Below are positions 16,729-25,400 of a stretch of DNA of 64,000 nt, in pieces. The notes beneath the pieces were generated by a model. That model did not search any database. It saw only the letters and a list, made by a program, of their open reading frames with translations, and was not told the origin of the DNA. The position numbers were made by a program, and so were the translations under genes. The first letter of the stretch is position 1. Each line of letters starts with the position of its first letter. The stretch spans positions 1-64,000 of the forward strand of contig NZ_JAGGLV010000023.1 of the NCBI RefSeq assembly GCF_017874735.1, written 5' to 3'. The stretch is from Paenibacillus silagei (GTDB lineage Bacteria > Bacillota > Bacilli > Paenibacillales > Paenibacillaceae).

Positions 16729-18075
16729 GTGGATGTGGCTAATGTTGTAATCGGTTTCATTATGGTCTTATCGTTTTTTGGATTGGTGTGGTATTGCGTC
16801 AAGGGGTATAACCTTATGGTCGGCTTCTTCGTCATGTCAGTGCTGTGGACCTCGATTGCCCTGATCGGAAATAGCATTCATCCTACCTCCGTGATGGAGG
16901 GCAAAACGTTCATTGACGTCCTGACGAACGTGTTCCAGACGGGGCCTGAGAATTACGGGAAGGCGATACTGGTTAATATTTTCTTCGGCGCCTTCTTCGG
17001 AAGAGTCCTGATCGACACCGGGATTGCCGCTACTCTGATTCGTAAGGTTGTAGAGCTTGGGGGAGACAAACCAAGAATTACCATGTCTCTGCTGTGTATC
17101 GTTACCGCTGTAATCTTCACATCCATGACCGGTATCGGCCCGGTAATCTCCATTGCCGTCATCGTGCTGCCGATCATGCTGTCGCTAGGAATTCCTTCCC
17201 CGATTGCCTTGTTCTCCTTCATGGGCTCAATCATGGCGGGGATCTTCGGGAATATCGTGAACTTTAAGCAATATCAGACGATATTTGCAACAGCCAATGA
17301 GAGTTATGCCAGCTACGACTACAATACATACTTCAAATTTGGCATGATTGCGATGGCTGTGTCCCTGATCGTGGTTCTGGTGGTATCTAACGTGATGATG
17401 AACCGGAAGCTCTCCCGGGCCTGGGCGGCAACACCGGATAGCGGAGCTACTGTAGATGCACCTGCTATCTCCTGGATCTCGATCATTCTGCCGGTAGTGG
17501 GTGTGGTGGTGCTCAAGGTTCCCATCATTTTTGGATTTATCTTCGCCGCCCTGTTCGCCCTGCTAACCTGCGGTAAGCTGAAGGGCGGTTTTGCAAGCGT
17601 TTGCAGAATGCTGTCGAAGCAGTTCGCGGACGGAGCCATTGATGTAGCGCCGATGATCGGCTTCCTGCTTACGCTGTCGATGTTCAATAATGCTGCTACC
17701 TATGCATCCCCTTATTTCAAAACCCTGCTGGACGGCGCAATGCCCCAGACCGCGCTGCTCTTGTGTATTGTCTTCGCCATTCTGACACCGCTCGGCTTCT
17801 TCCGCGGCCCGATGAACCTGGTCGGCTCCGGTTCGGCCATCCTGGCTGTCGTGGTGGCAACCGCTGCCTGGCCGGTACAATTCCTCTATCCGCTGTTCGC
17901 CATTACTACAGTAGCACCGCAGCATTTGGACGTTACACAGTCCTGGGTGGCCTGGGGCTTCGGCTATACGAAGGTTCCGGCCAAGGAATACATGAAGATG
18001 TCGATTCCTACCGGCTGGATCATCGGGATTATTCTCTGCGCGGTTGTGTTCTTCATGTACGGCAATTTGGTGTAG
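16729..18075 (+). CDS. Citrate/gluconate-type membrane transporter
   Basis: A 448-aa protein with about 11-12 membrane helices, resembling the ion-transporter superfamily that includes CitMHS, DcuC and GntP carriers. The repeated hydrophobic halves contain TSMTGIGPVISIAVIVLPIML and FFRGPMNLVGSGSAIL, which look like the two re-entrant loops of this fold. The substrate is probably an organic acid or a cyclic amide related to the next enzyme. The GTG start at 16729 follows AGGAGG by about 7 bp. It is the first gene of the 16729-21859 locus. Confidence 0.65.
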   Translation: MDVANVVIGFIMVLSFFGLVWYCVKGYNLMVGFFVMSVLWTSIALIGNSIHPTSVMEGKTFIDVLTNVFQTGPENYGKAILVNIFFGAFFGRVLIDTGIAATLIRKVVELGGDKPRITMSLLCIVTAVIFTSMTGIGPVISIAVIVLPIMLSLGIPSPIALFSFMGSIMAGIFGNIVNFKQYQTIFATANESYASYDYNTYFKFGMIAMAVSLIVVLVVSNVMMNRKLSRAWAATPDSGATVDAPAISWISIILPVVGVVVLKVPIIFGFIFAALFALLTCGKLKGGFASVCRMLSKQFADGAIDVAPMIGFLLTLSMFNNAATYASPYFKTLLDGAMPQTALLLCIVFAILTPLGFFRGPMNLVGSGSAILAVVVATAAWPVQFLYPLFAITTVAPQHLDVTQSWVAWGFGYTKVPAKEYMKMSIPTGWIIGIILCAVVFFMYGNLV

Positions 18076-18148
18076 CGTGTAGCACTGCTTAGCATTAATC
18101 AATAAGTAGTACTCAAGTCAATAACGAGAAGCTATAAGGAACGAAGGG

Positions 18149-18262
18149 GAAATTTGGAACTGTAGGAGCGGTAGCGTCCGCCTTTGTCTGCGGATTTCCA
18201 CCGCGAACAGCGGTACAAATCAAGAAATTTGCAGACAACAGCGGCCGGAAGTCCAAATGTTC
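18149..18262. repeat. Foldable intergenic repeat-like element
   Basis: Between the transporter and the ATPase genes lies a 256-bp gap holding a GC-rich segment with nested inverted repeats: TCCGC ... GCGGA, CCGC-GAACA-GCGG, and imperfect outer arms AAATTTGGAACTG near 18150 and GGAAGTCCAAATG near 18247-18259. It resembles dispersed Paenibacillus intergenic elements that I remember; copy number cannot be tested here. Confidence 0.4.
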
Positions 18263-18331
18263 ACCGCAGTGACGGTTAGGCTTCAAATTTCACTTGGGTC
18301 TACTATTAATGAAGAGAAACGGAGAAATCAT

Positions 18332-20464
18332 ATGAGTACAAAGGTTAGAATGGGTATCGATGTGGGGGGAACCCATACCAAAGCAGTTGCGATTGACAAC
18401 GCGACACATGAGATTATCGGCAAATCGTCCGTGAAGACGACGCATGACCATGCCACAGGCGTAGCCGCAGGTGTGGTGAAATGCTTCCAGAATTGCCTGG
18501 AGGAGAACAATATCCGTCCGGAGGATGTAGTGTTCGTGGCCCACAGTACCACGCAGGCAACGAATGCGCTGATCGAGGGCGATATTGCACAGGTGGGCAT
18601 TATTGGCCTGGCGAAGGGCGGTCTGGAGGGCTGGCTCGCCAAGCGTCAGACCCGGCTTCAGAATATCGACCTGGGCAACGGCAAGGAGATCAAGATCTAC
18701 AATAGCTTCCTTAATGTTAAAAAAATGTCCGAAGCCTCTGTGCTGACGGTCATCGATGAACTCAAGCAGCAGGGGGCACAGGTGATTGTGCCTTCGATGG
18801 CTTTTGGCGTAGATAACGGGCGGCCCGAGGAACTCGTCTATATAGAAGCGGAGAAAAAAGGCATGCCGACCACCATGGCTTCCGACATCACAAAATTGTA
18901 CGGGTTGACCCGCAGAACGCGGACGGCGGCGATTAATGCAAGCATTCTGCCGAAGATGCTGGATACCGCCAATTCCACAGAGAAGTCTGTGCGGGAGGCC
19001 GGGGTCCATGTTCCGCTGATGATTATGAGAGGCGACGGCGGCGTCATGGAGATCAGTGAGATGAAGAAACGGCCTGTGCTGACGATGCTGTCGGGACCGG
19101 CGGCCTCGGTCATGGGCTCACTGATGTATCTGAGAGCGTCGAACGGGGTGTACTTCGAGGTCGGCGGCACGACTACCAATATCGGTGTGATCAAAAACGG
19201 CCGCCCGGCCATCGACTATTCCATCGTCGGCGGTCATCCGACCTATGTCAATTCCCTGGATGTACGGGTGCTCGGCGTGGCCGGCGGGTCCATGATCCGG
19301 GCGAACAAGAGCGGAGTGGTCGATGTCGGACCCAGATCGGCGCATATCGGCGGTCTGGATTATTCGGTATTCACCGATCCGGATAAGATCAAGGGAGCGC
19401 AGGTCGAATTCTTTTCTCCGAAGCCGGGTGATCCTGCTGATTATGTGGCCATCCGGCTGGAGAACGGGGAGCGGGTGACGATCACGAACTCCTGCGCGGC
19501 GAATGTGCTGGGACTGGTGAAGCCGGAGCACTTCTCCTACGGGAATGTGGAAGCGGCCAGAAGGGCGATACAGGCACTGGCGGATTACTGCGGAACGACG
19601 GTAGAGGATATCGCCAAGCAGATTATGGAGAAGGCCTATGCCAAGATCGAGCCGATCATTCTGGCGCTGGCTGAGAAATACAAGCTGGAGAAGGATCAGA
19701 TCTCCCTCGTCGGCGTGGGCGGCGGAGCGGCTTCGCTGATCGTCTATTTTTCGGAGAAAATGGGCCTGAAATACAGCATCCCCGAGAATGCCGAGGTTAT
19801 CTCTTCGATCGGAGTTGCCTTGTCGATGGTTCGCGATGTGGTGGAACGGATTATTCCGTCCCCGTCCAAGGAAGTGATTGCCGCCCTGAAGATGGAAGCC
19901 TTGAACAAGGCCATCCAGAGCGGAGCGACCCCGGAGAGCATCGAGATTCATATTGACATTGATCCGCAGACTTCCAAGGTGACAGCGATTGCTACCGGTT
20001 CCACCGAGGTGAAGACGACTGAGCTGCTGAAGGAATGTGATGAGGCGGAGCTGCGGGAGCTGGCTGCCCAGGATATGCGCATCCCTGTAGAGCGGACGGA
20101 GCTGCTGCAGAAGACGCGGTATGTCAGTATTTTCGGCGAGAAAATGGATAAAGCCGGAGAAGCCGGTGCAGTCCGCATCCTGGACACCAAGGGCTTCATC
20201 AAGGTACAGAGAGGCCGGGCCATGGCGCTCAAGACAACAGCCGGGGACTATCTCAGCGCGGTCAAACAGCTATGGGAGGCCATGGCGGTCTATCAGACGG
20301 AGCTGATTGCCAGACCCGACTTCTACTTATGTATTGGCGCGCGGGTGATGGACTTTACCGCCTCCGACTTCGAGCAGCTGGAGCTGCTGATGGATATTGA
20401 GGTATCCACGTTTGAGCCGGACACGGAGGTTATTGTGGTGGCGGCCAATATCAAGCAAAGCTAA
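18332..20464 (+). CDS. Hydantoinase/oxoprolinase family protein (HyuA-like)
   Basis: A 710-aa ATP-dependent amidohydrolase-type subunit with an actin-like fold. The N-terminal phosphate loop is MGIDVGGTHTKAVAI, the second is VYFEVGGTTTNIGVI, with HSTTQATNALIEGD and LSGPAASVMGSL between. Family members cleave 5-oxoproline or hydantoins, or activate carboxylation in acetophenone/acetone carboxylases, usually with a HyuB partner. No HyuB-like gene lies here, so the reaction is unassigned. The ATG at 18332 follows CGGAGAAA; the longer frame to 18257 reads through the repeat-like gap and is rejected. Confidence 0.8.
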   Translation: MSTKVRMGIDVGGTHTKAVAIDNATHEIIGKSSVKTTHDHATGVAAGVVKCFQNCLEENNIRPEDVVFVAHSTTQATNALIEGDIAQVGIIGLAKGGLEGWLAKRQTRLQNIDLGNGKEIKIYNSFLNVKKMSEASVLTVIDELKQQGAQVIVPSMAFGVDNGRPEELVYIEAEKKGMPTTMASDITKLYGLTRRTRTAAINASILPKMLDTANSTEKSVREAGVHVPLMIMRGDGGVMEISEMKKRPVLTMLSGPAASVMGSLMYLRASNGVYFEVGGTTTNIGVIKNGRPAIDYSIVGGHPTYVNSLDVRVLGVAGGSMIRANKSGVVDVGPRSAHIGGLDYSVFTDPDKIKGAQVEFFSPKPGDPADYVAIRLENGERVTITNSCAANVLGLVKPEHFSYGNVEAARRAIQALADYCGTTVEDIAKQIMEKAYAKIEPIILALAEKYKLEKDQISLVGVGGGAASLIVYFSEKMGLKYSIPENAEVISSIGVALSMVRDVVERIIPSPSKEVIAALKMEALNKAIQSGATPESIEIHIDIDPQTSKVTAIATGSTEVKTTELLKECDEAELRELAAQDMRIPVERTELLQKTRYVSIFGEKMDKAGEAGAVRILDTKGFIKVQRGRAMALKTTAGDYLSAVKQLWEAMAVYQTELIARPDFYLCIGARVMDFTASDFEQLELLMDIEVSTFEPDTEVIVVAANIKQS

Positions 20465-20498
20465 GGGGCACGGGAGAGCGTATAGACAGGAGGGACGT

Positions 20499-21182
20499 AT
20501 GCAGGTGCAGTCTAAGCTGGAAGAACTGCTGTACCCATTGCTGGAGGTTGACGATGAGGCTTGGGGAATGTATGCCTTCAGGAAGGATATCCTGAACCGG
20601 CGGATTCCGCCGGAGGCGCAGCGGGAGATGCTAAAGCGGGCCAGAGCCTGCGGCATAGAATATGCACAGCGGATGATGCTGGAATATGGGACCCGTGATG
20701 TCCAGGAGCTTGCCAAACGGATGAACCTGAAGCTTGAAATGAAGGATGCGCTCATGACCGGCAAGCGTGTGCTGTTCGCCGCCTATACCCCTCCGGACCG
20801 GATCGAAATCATGGAAGAACCCTTGCGCAGAGCGGCCGGGCAGGTGCGGGAGGCGGGGGCCGGTCTGGTTGAACTTTTTCCGCAAGCTGGTATAATGAAT
20901 ACTATCCTTGGCCACGAAATTTATCATTTTGTAGAAGACCGGTTTGCACAGGAAATATACACCCGGACCGAGCGTATTCTGCTGTGGAAGCTGCTGGGCC
21001 TGAAGAATTATTCTACAATACGCACCTTAAGTGAAGTTGGAGCCATGGCTTTTACACAGGAGCTGAACAGACTGCGATACTCGCCGTTTATTCTGGATGT
21101 TCTGTTGTATTACAGCTACGATTCAGCCAGTGCGGAGACAATAACCCGTGATGTACTAGGAGTGAGTTCAGGGAAGGTGTAG
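20499..21182 (+). CDS. Hypothetical protein with HEXXH motif (227 aa)
   Basis: A 227-aa soluble protein with a candidate zinc site, GHEIYHFVEDRF (HEIYH matches HEXXH), in its second half. The N-terminal half is helical and Arg/Glu-rich. I recognise no family with certainty. The ATG follows a perfect ACAGGAGGG site 34 bp after the oxoprolinase-like gene, so it belongs to the same unit and probably serves the same pathway. The HEXXH may be metal-binding or protease-like; there is no further proof. Confidence 0.6.
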   Translation: MQVQSKLEELLYPLLEVDDEAWGMYAFRKDILNRRIPPEAQREMLKRARACGIEYAQRMMLEYGTRDVQELAKRMNLKLEMKDALMTGKRVLFAAYTPPDRIEIMEEPLRRAAGQVREAGAGLVELFPQAGIMNTILGHEIYHFVEDRFAQEIYTRTERILLWKLLGLKNYSTIRTLSEVGAMAFTQELNRLRYSPFILDVLLYYSYDSASAETITRDVLGVSSGKV

Positions 21183-21190
21183 GGAAGCCG

Positions 21191-21859
21191 TTGAAGATTA
21201 TGAATAACAGTAATTCACTGAATGATGTAACTTACAATAGAATAAAAGAAGACATCATGAATATGACGCTCGAGCCAGGAATGGATGTCAGTGTGCAGAA
21301 GCTGTCTGAACGCTATGGCGTCAGCCGCACACCAGTGCGGGAAGCAGTGGTCCGTCTTCAACAGTCAGGACTGGTGGAAATATATCCTCAGCGCAAAACG
21401 GTAGTCTCCAAGATCGATCTGCAACGGGTCCGTGAGGAGTGGTTCATCCGCACCTCGCTTGAATCTGCGGTGATCGATGAGTTCATCCGCAAGTGCAGCG
21501 AGCTGGTAGCAGATACGATGCAGGAACTGATTAATAAGCAGAAGAAATATATGGACAAGAAATACTTCAGAGAATTCTATATTAAGGACAACCGATTCCA
21601 TCAGCTGATCTTCCAGACGGCGGGGGAAGAATTGTCCTGGTTCACCATCGAAGAGGTAGCATCCCATTATAACCGTATCCGTCTGCTCTACGGGAAGATG
21701 GAAGGGGTGCAGCCGTCCGACATCGATAAGCATGTGAAGATGGTAGCGGCTACCCGCAAGCGGGATGTGGAAGGGATGCGCAAGGTCGTGATGGAGCATT
21801 CCAATACGCTGTTGGACCGGGTCCAGAGCATGTCGGGGCAGTACCCGCAATTCTTCTGA
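21191..21859 (+). CDS. GntR family transcriptional regulator (FadR/FCD subfamily)
   Basis: A 222-aa regulator. The N-terminal winged helix contains LSERYGVSRTPVREAVVRLQQSGLVEIYPQRKTVV (about residues 38-72), the GntR signature; the C-terminal domain is helical with FHQLIFQTAG and a histidine near HVKMVAA, the FCD type that binds small acids through a metal. It ends the 16729-21859 locus and probably controls it through the TAGCATGTTA repeats upstream of the transporter. A TTG at 21191 follows AGGGAAG; an ATG three codons later is also possible. Confidence 0.82.
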   Translation: MKIMNNSNSLNDVTYNRIKEDIMNMTLEPGMDVSVQKLSERYGVSRTPVREAVVRLQQSGLVEIYPQRKTVVSKIDLQRVREEWFIRTSLESAVIDEFIRKCSELVADTMQELINKQKKYMDKKYFREFYIKDNRFHQLIFQTAGEELSWFTIEEVASHYNRIRLLYGKMEGVQPSDIDKHVKMVAATRKRDVEGMRKVVMEHSNTLLDRVQSMSGQYPQFF

Positions 21860-21878
21860 TCATACAAATGACAAGCTT

Positions 21879-21936
21879 AAAGGCGTATACTGAAGTCTTC
21901 TCCGCATGGAGCAGAACTTCCGGTATACGCCTTTTG
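21879..21936 (+). terminator. Intrinsic terminator
   Basis: AAAGGCGTATAC (21879-21890) pairs with GTATACGCCTTT (21923-21934), followed by T. It ends the transporter to GntR locus. Confidence 0.7.
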
Positions 21937-21987
21937 TTGCGAAAGCACTAAGCTGTCTCTACTTGTGCAGGGCCTTTGCAACAATAG

Positions 21988-23136
21988 CTATTGCTGCTTG
22001 AGCCGCCGGTAATATAGCCAGGTTCGGCCCGCGAACGAGCCGAAGAGCAGAATGGAAAGGAACATAATTGAAGTGTTCCACGCCTGGGAAGCGGTAAATT
22101 CATCCCGCAGGATGCTATCTATGAAGGCCGACACATTCAGGCTGTAGAGCAGAATCATGGGCAGGAACAGCAGGGTATAGCTGATAGCGATTTTACGTGC
22201 GTGCTTCAGGCGGTGTAACGGATCGCTGTAGAGCTCCGGGTATTCGGCATGCTCCGGGTTCTCCCGGTTCCACAGGGTCCATTTCTGCAGAGAGAAGGGA
22301 GAACTGTAGAGTCTGGTCCAGCCTGCCTCCTGATGCAGCTCGAAATACCCTTCACCCGCAACGACCTGATAGTCAGCGTGATATTTCATACGGCGCGGAC
22401 GGCCCTTGCTGAAATGGAACAATGTTCCTCCGAAGCCTACTTTATAGAGATTCCAGCCGTCCAGCTCCTTGTCCTCCAGCCATTGCTCCAGCCGGTCAGG
22501 GGCATACATCCAGCCTAACTTCATCCGCGCCATCGTAGTGCCGGCAGGCTTAGGCGTTGCGGGAGGCTTCTTCATGTCCGTGTGCCCTTGAAGAAGTTCC
22601 CTGTTGGCTGCCCGGAGCTTGATAAGCGAATAAATGGCAAGTACCAGCAGGAGTACTGCCAAGGCAGCGGCCGTCCAGGTTGCCGCCCACATTGGGCTAG
22701 GCTGAATGCGGATAGGAGCATCTTGATTGAAGGTGAGCCCTAGTACAAGCAGTGGAATAAGTGCAATGAGCAGCAAATACACCAGGATTCCCATGAAAAG
22801 ATAGGAGATGATGCGGTTACGCCTCAGGACATCCTTACGTGAAGGATAGGCGCTAATCTGTGACGGGGACCGATCATTCTCGTACAGGCTCCACTTTCCT
22901 TGCTGCAGCCGCCTGCTCCATCCCTCTGCGGACAGATAAGGAGACATGGATGAATGCTTGGATGAATGATAAGCCAGCTGATAAGTTAGCAAGGCGGGCT
23001 CACCCTTCCGGAAGGTAAAGCGCCGCAGCAGTAAGCTCCATTCCTCCAGACGCCATCCCCTGCCGGCCATATCGGCTAACCAGGCTTCTGTCCCCGGCAG
23101 ATCGTAGCTCCAAAAGGGCCGAAATACAGTTTTCAT
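21988..23136 (-). CDS. DUF2812 domain membrane protein
   Basis: A 382-aa protein with two copies of the DUF2812 pattern: FRPFWSYDLPGTEAWLADMAGRGWRLEEW at the N-terminus and a second at APDRLEQWLEDKELDGWNLYKVGFGGTLFHF. Each is followed by a pair of hydrophobic helices (around residues 110-175 and 315-370). Such genes are usually paired with a PadR repressor, as here; the ATGA overlap with the PadR gene shows coupling. The role is unknown, perhaps envelope stress or transport. Confidence 0.78.
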   Translation of the reverse strand: MKTVFRPFWSYDLPGTEAWLADMAGRGWRLEEWSLLLRRFTFRKGEPALLTYQLAYHSSKHSSMSPYLSAEGWSRRLQQGKWSLYENDRSPSQISAYPSRKDVLRRNRIISYLFMGILVYLLLIALIPLLVLGLTFNQDAPIRIQPSPMWAATWTAAALAVLLLVLAIYSLIKLRAANRELLQGHTDMKKPPATPKPAGTTMARMKLGWMYAPDRLEQWLEDKELDGWNLYKVGFGGTLFHFSKGRPRRMKYHADYQVVAGEGYFELHQEAGWTRLYSSPFSLQKWTLWNRENPEHAEYPELYSDPLHRLKHARKIAISYTLLFLPMILLYSLNVSAFIDSILRDEFTASQAWNTSIMFLSILLFGSFAGRTWLYYRRLKQQ

Positions 23137-23465
23137 TGAAATTCCTCCTCACTGGTGACGGCGTTGCGGTGAAGTTCCTTTAATCTGCCGATTTCTGCGC
23201 GCATGACTTCCTTCCCCAGCTCAGACACCTCGTACACCGTCTTTCTCTCTTCATCGGCAAATACGGTAATTAGCCCATCCTTATTCATCTTGGTCAAGGT
23301 TCCATACACCGTACCGGAGCCCAGCCGTAGCCGTCCTTCCGACAGATCATCCACATGCTTGATGATTCCGTATCCGTGGCGCGGCTTGGTTAAGGACAAC
23401 AGAATATAGAAGGCCGTTTCGGTCATGGGGACGTACTTTTTTAGAACTTTTTGTGCTGCGGACAT
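23133..23465 (-). CDS. PadR family transcriptional regulator
   Basis: A 110-aa winged-helix repressor. The motif YVPMTETAFYILLSLTKPRHGYGIIKHVDDLSEGRLRLGSGTVYGTLTKMNKDGLI is the PadR N-terminal domain almost in full, with helix 3 at SGTVYGTL. The ATG at 23465 follows AGGTGA; the frame continues 20 codons upstream without a binding site. It is probably autoregulatory through the palindrome at 23521-23549 and controls the DUF2812 partner. Confidence 0.85.
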   Translation of the reverse strand: MSAAQKVLKKYVPMTETAFYILLSLTKPRHGYGIIKHVDDLSEGRLRLGSGTVYGTLTKMNKDGLITVFADEERKTVYEVSELGKEVMRAEIGRLKELHRNAVTSEEEFQ

Positions 23466-23520
23466 TGCGTTCACCTGCTTCGTCAATTCGTTGTGCCAAG
23501 TCATGGCTATAAAAGAATAT

Positions 23521-23549
23521 GTCATGCTGTGACTATGTCACAACATGAC
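23521..23549 (-). promoter_or_regulatory. PadR operator candidate
   Basis: GTCATGCTGTGAC (23521-23533) and GTCACAACATGAC (23537-23549) are inverted copies with one mismatch around a 3-bp centre. On the minus strand they include ATGT-N4-ACAT, close to the ATGT/ACAT half sites known for PadR proteins. The site lies 56 bp upstream of the padR start. Confidence 0.6.
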
Positions 23550-23605
23550 TATATCACGATGCGACATATAATTCAACCTTAGGTGAGCGAGATGAGGTAG
23601 CAGAT

Positions 23606-24292
23606 CTACATTGGCGAAAGAAGCAGAGGCTGACACATGGGCTGCCAAATCTCAGGGACAAGCAGGGGCTGTGAACAGAAGACCGTCTGCAGATATTGGC
23701 TGAGAGGGGCAAGCTTGTCCTGGGCCAGCACCTCCTTAATCTCGGACGGCTTGACGGGGATAGCTTGTCCGGTGGAGGACATGAATTCGGTGAGAGGGAG
23801 CAGCATGGCGCAGCTCTTGCGGTATGACATGCGGTGCGGGAACCTGGGGGAGCTGCCGGAATCGTATTTGGACAGTCTGATGCGGGTGTAGTGATCAGCC
23901 AGGACTCTGCGGGCATCAAGCTTCAGCACAGCGAAGGCCTCGCCCGGCTCTCTGCGCGAATACATCGCAGCCATTGCGAGGCAATCGCGCCAGGTCGGCC
24001 ACAGGAACACATGACGGTCCAGGCAACGGCGGAACTCTTCCGCCGTTGTCCCCGGAGCCATCGCCTCAGGCGTAATACGCAGATGGGCATTCAGAATCGC
24101 GGCTTGCCCGGCGTAGCTTACCCGGTGCGCCGCAGTCCGCCGCTCTCCGGCTGCATGGGCGGGGCTAAGCACCGCAGAGGAATAAATGGCGTCAAGGGCA
24201 GCCATGGCGGGCAGATTCACTGCCCGGGTGAAATGATAGAAGGAGGTGCGGAGCGGGCTTTTGGTAATGGCGTCAATCAGGGAGGGGTTCAT
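23606..24292 (-). CDS. DUF7002-like protein
   Basis: A 228-aa protein. The start of the fold, FYHFTRAVNLPAMAALDAIYSSA, and RHVFLWPTWRDCLAMA followed by FAVLKLDARRVL resemble the DUF7002 family and, more distantly, DarT-type ADP-ribosyltransferase folds that begin with an Arg/His-containing FYHFT strand. Enzymatic activity is not established. The gene overlaps the upstream BrkB-family gene by 4 bp (ATGA), so both are expressed together. Confidence 0.5.
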   Translation of the reverse strand: MNPSLIDAITKSPLRTSFYHFTRAVNLPAMAALDAIYSSAVLSPAHAAGERRTAAHRVSYAGQAAILNAHLRITPEAMAPGTTAEEFRRCLDRHVFLWPTWRDCLAMAAMYSRREPGEAFAVLKLDARRVLADHYTRIRLSKYDSGSSPRFPHRMSYRKSCAMLLPLTEFMSSTGQAIPVKPSEIKEVLAQDKLAPLSQYLQTVFCSQPLLVPEIWQPMCQPLLLSPM

Positions 24293-25167
24293 GGGAGCTT
24301 CTGCCCTTTGAAGGTGCTGAGGGGCATACTCTTCACCTTGCGGTTCAGCAGGACCGCATTGATCTCGCCTCCGGCCAGGATGATAAAAGAGCTGATATAC
24401 AGCCAGATTAGCAGCACGGTTACACCCCCGAGACTGCCGTAGGTTTTGGAGAAATCACTGAATTGATTGACGTATACCGAGAACAGAATCGAGGTCGTAA
24501 TCCAGCCGATGGTGGTGAACAACGCCCCAGGCATGACCTCCCGCAGCGCCAGTCTCCGGCTGGGAGCGATCCAGTACAGCAGGGTGAAGACGATGAACAT
24601 CACGAGCAGTGGAATCGCGTATTGGAGCAGATCCCAGAGCTTTTGGAATCCATAGGGAAGATCAACCAGCAGGAAGACCTGCGTCTTGAGCCAGCTGCCA
24701 AGGACCAATAGCAGAATGCTGAGCAGTACGACGAACCCGATCGTCAAGGTAGCGAGCAGGGCGATCCCCCGGATTTTCCAGAACGCTCTGCTCTCGTCAA
24801 TCTCGTAGGCACGGTTCAGCCCCTTGATGATGGCATTGATTCCTTTGGAGGCGGCCCACAGGGTAGCCAGCATCCCGAAGGACAACAGCGTCTGGCTGCG
24901 TCCGGCGGACACATCCTGCAGAATCTCTTCTATAATAGAGATGGCTTCGGCGGGCATGATCTGCTCCAGCTGCCCTATATTTTTCTCCAGGGAGATATTC
25001 GCATACCCGATCAGGGTCATGATGAAGATTAGAAAAGGAAACAGAGACAGGATTAAATAATAGGTCAGCTGCGCAGCGATGCCCTGGACATCATCGTCGT
25101 TGATTTTCACCCATAGCTGCTTGATGAACTTGAAAGTGCCTCTTGTACTGCCGGAAGTGCTGTTCAT
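24289..25167 (-). CDS. YihY/BrkB family membrane protein
   Basis: A 292-aa inner-membrane protein with six hydrophobic helices. The family signature appears as DDVQGIAAQLTYYLILSLFPFLIF near the N-terminus, and the C-terminal YGSLGGVTVLLIWLYISSFIILAGGEINAVL is highly typical. The family was once mislabelled RNase BN; its role is still unclear (virulence factor BrkB in Bordetella). The ATG at 25167 follows AAGGAGGG; a start five codons upstream lies before that site. Confidence 0.88.
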   Translation of the reverse strand: MNSTSGSTRGTFKFIKQLWVKINDDDVQGIAAQLTYYLILSLFPFLIFIMTLIGYANISLEKNIGQLEQIMPAEAISIIEEILQDVSAGRSQTLLSFGMLATLWAASKGINAIIKGLNRAYEIDESRAFWKIRGIALLATLTIGFVVLLSILLLVLGSWLKTQVFLLVDLPYGFQKLWDLLQYAIPLLVMFIVFTLLYWIAPSRRLALREVMPGALFTTIGWITTSILFSVYVNQFSDFSKTYGSLGGVTVLLIWLYISSFIILAGGEINAVLLNRKVKSMPLSTFKGQKLP

Positions 25168-25400
25168 AAGACCCTCCTTCATGAATTCCCGGATAGACTG
25201 ACATGGTAGCCAAATCGTTCCATATATATGTATACCCGTTATAATATCCTTTAGTCCGCCGGGGTAGTTTTTATTGTAACATACCGGGATTAGTTGGATC
25301 TGAGGCAGGGAAAATTCAAGCAGGAAATTGCCTTTATTATACTGGAAAACTCTTAGAATAGTAGGAAAGATAACAATATAAGAATATAAGGAGAGTGTAT

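Noticed and set aside
18257..18331. N-terminal extension of the HyuA-like protein
   Set aside because: It lies in the repeat-like gap and lacks a binding site; ATG 18332 has one and begins with the conserved MGIDVGGTHT region.
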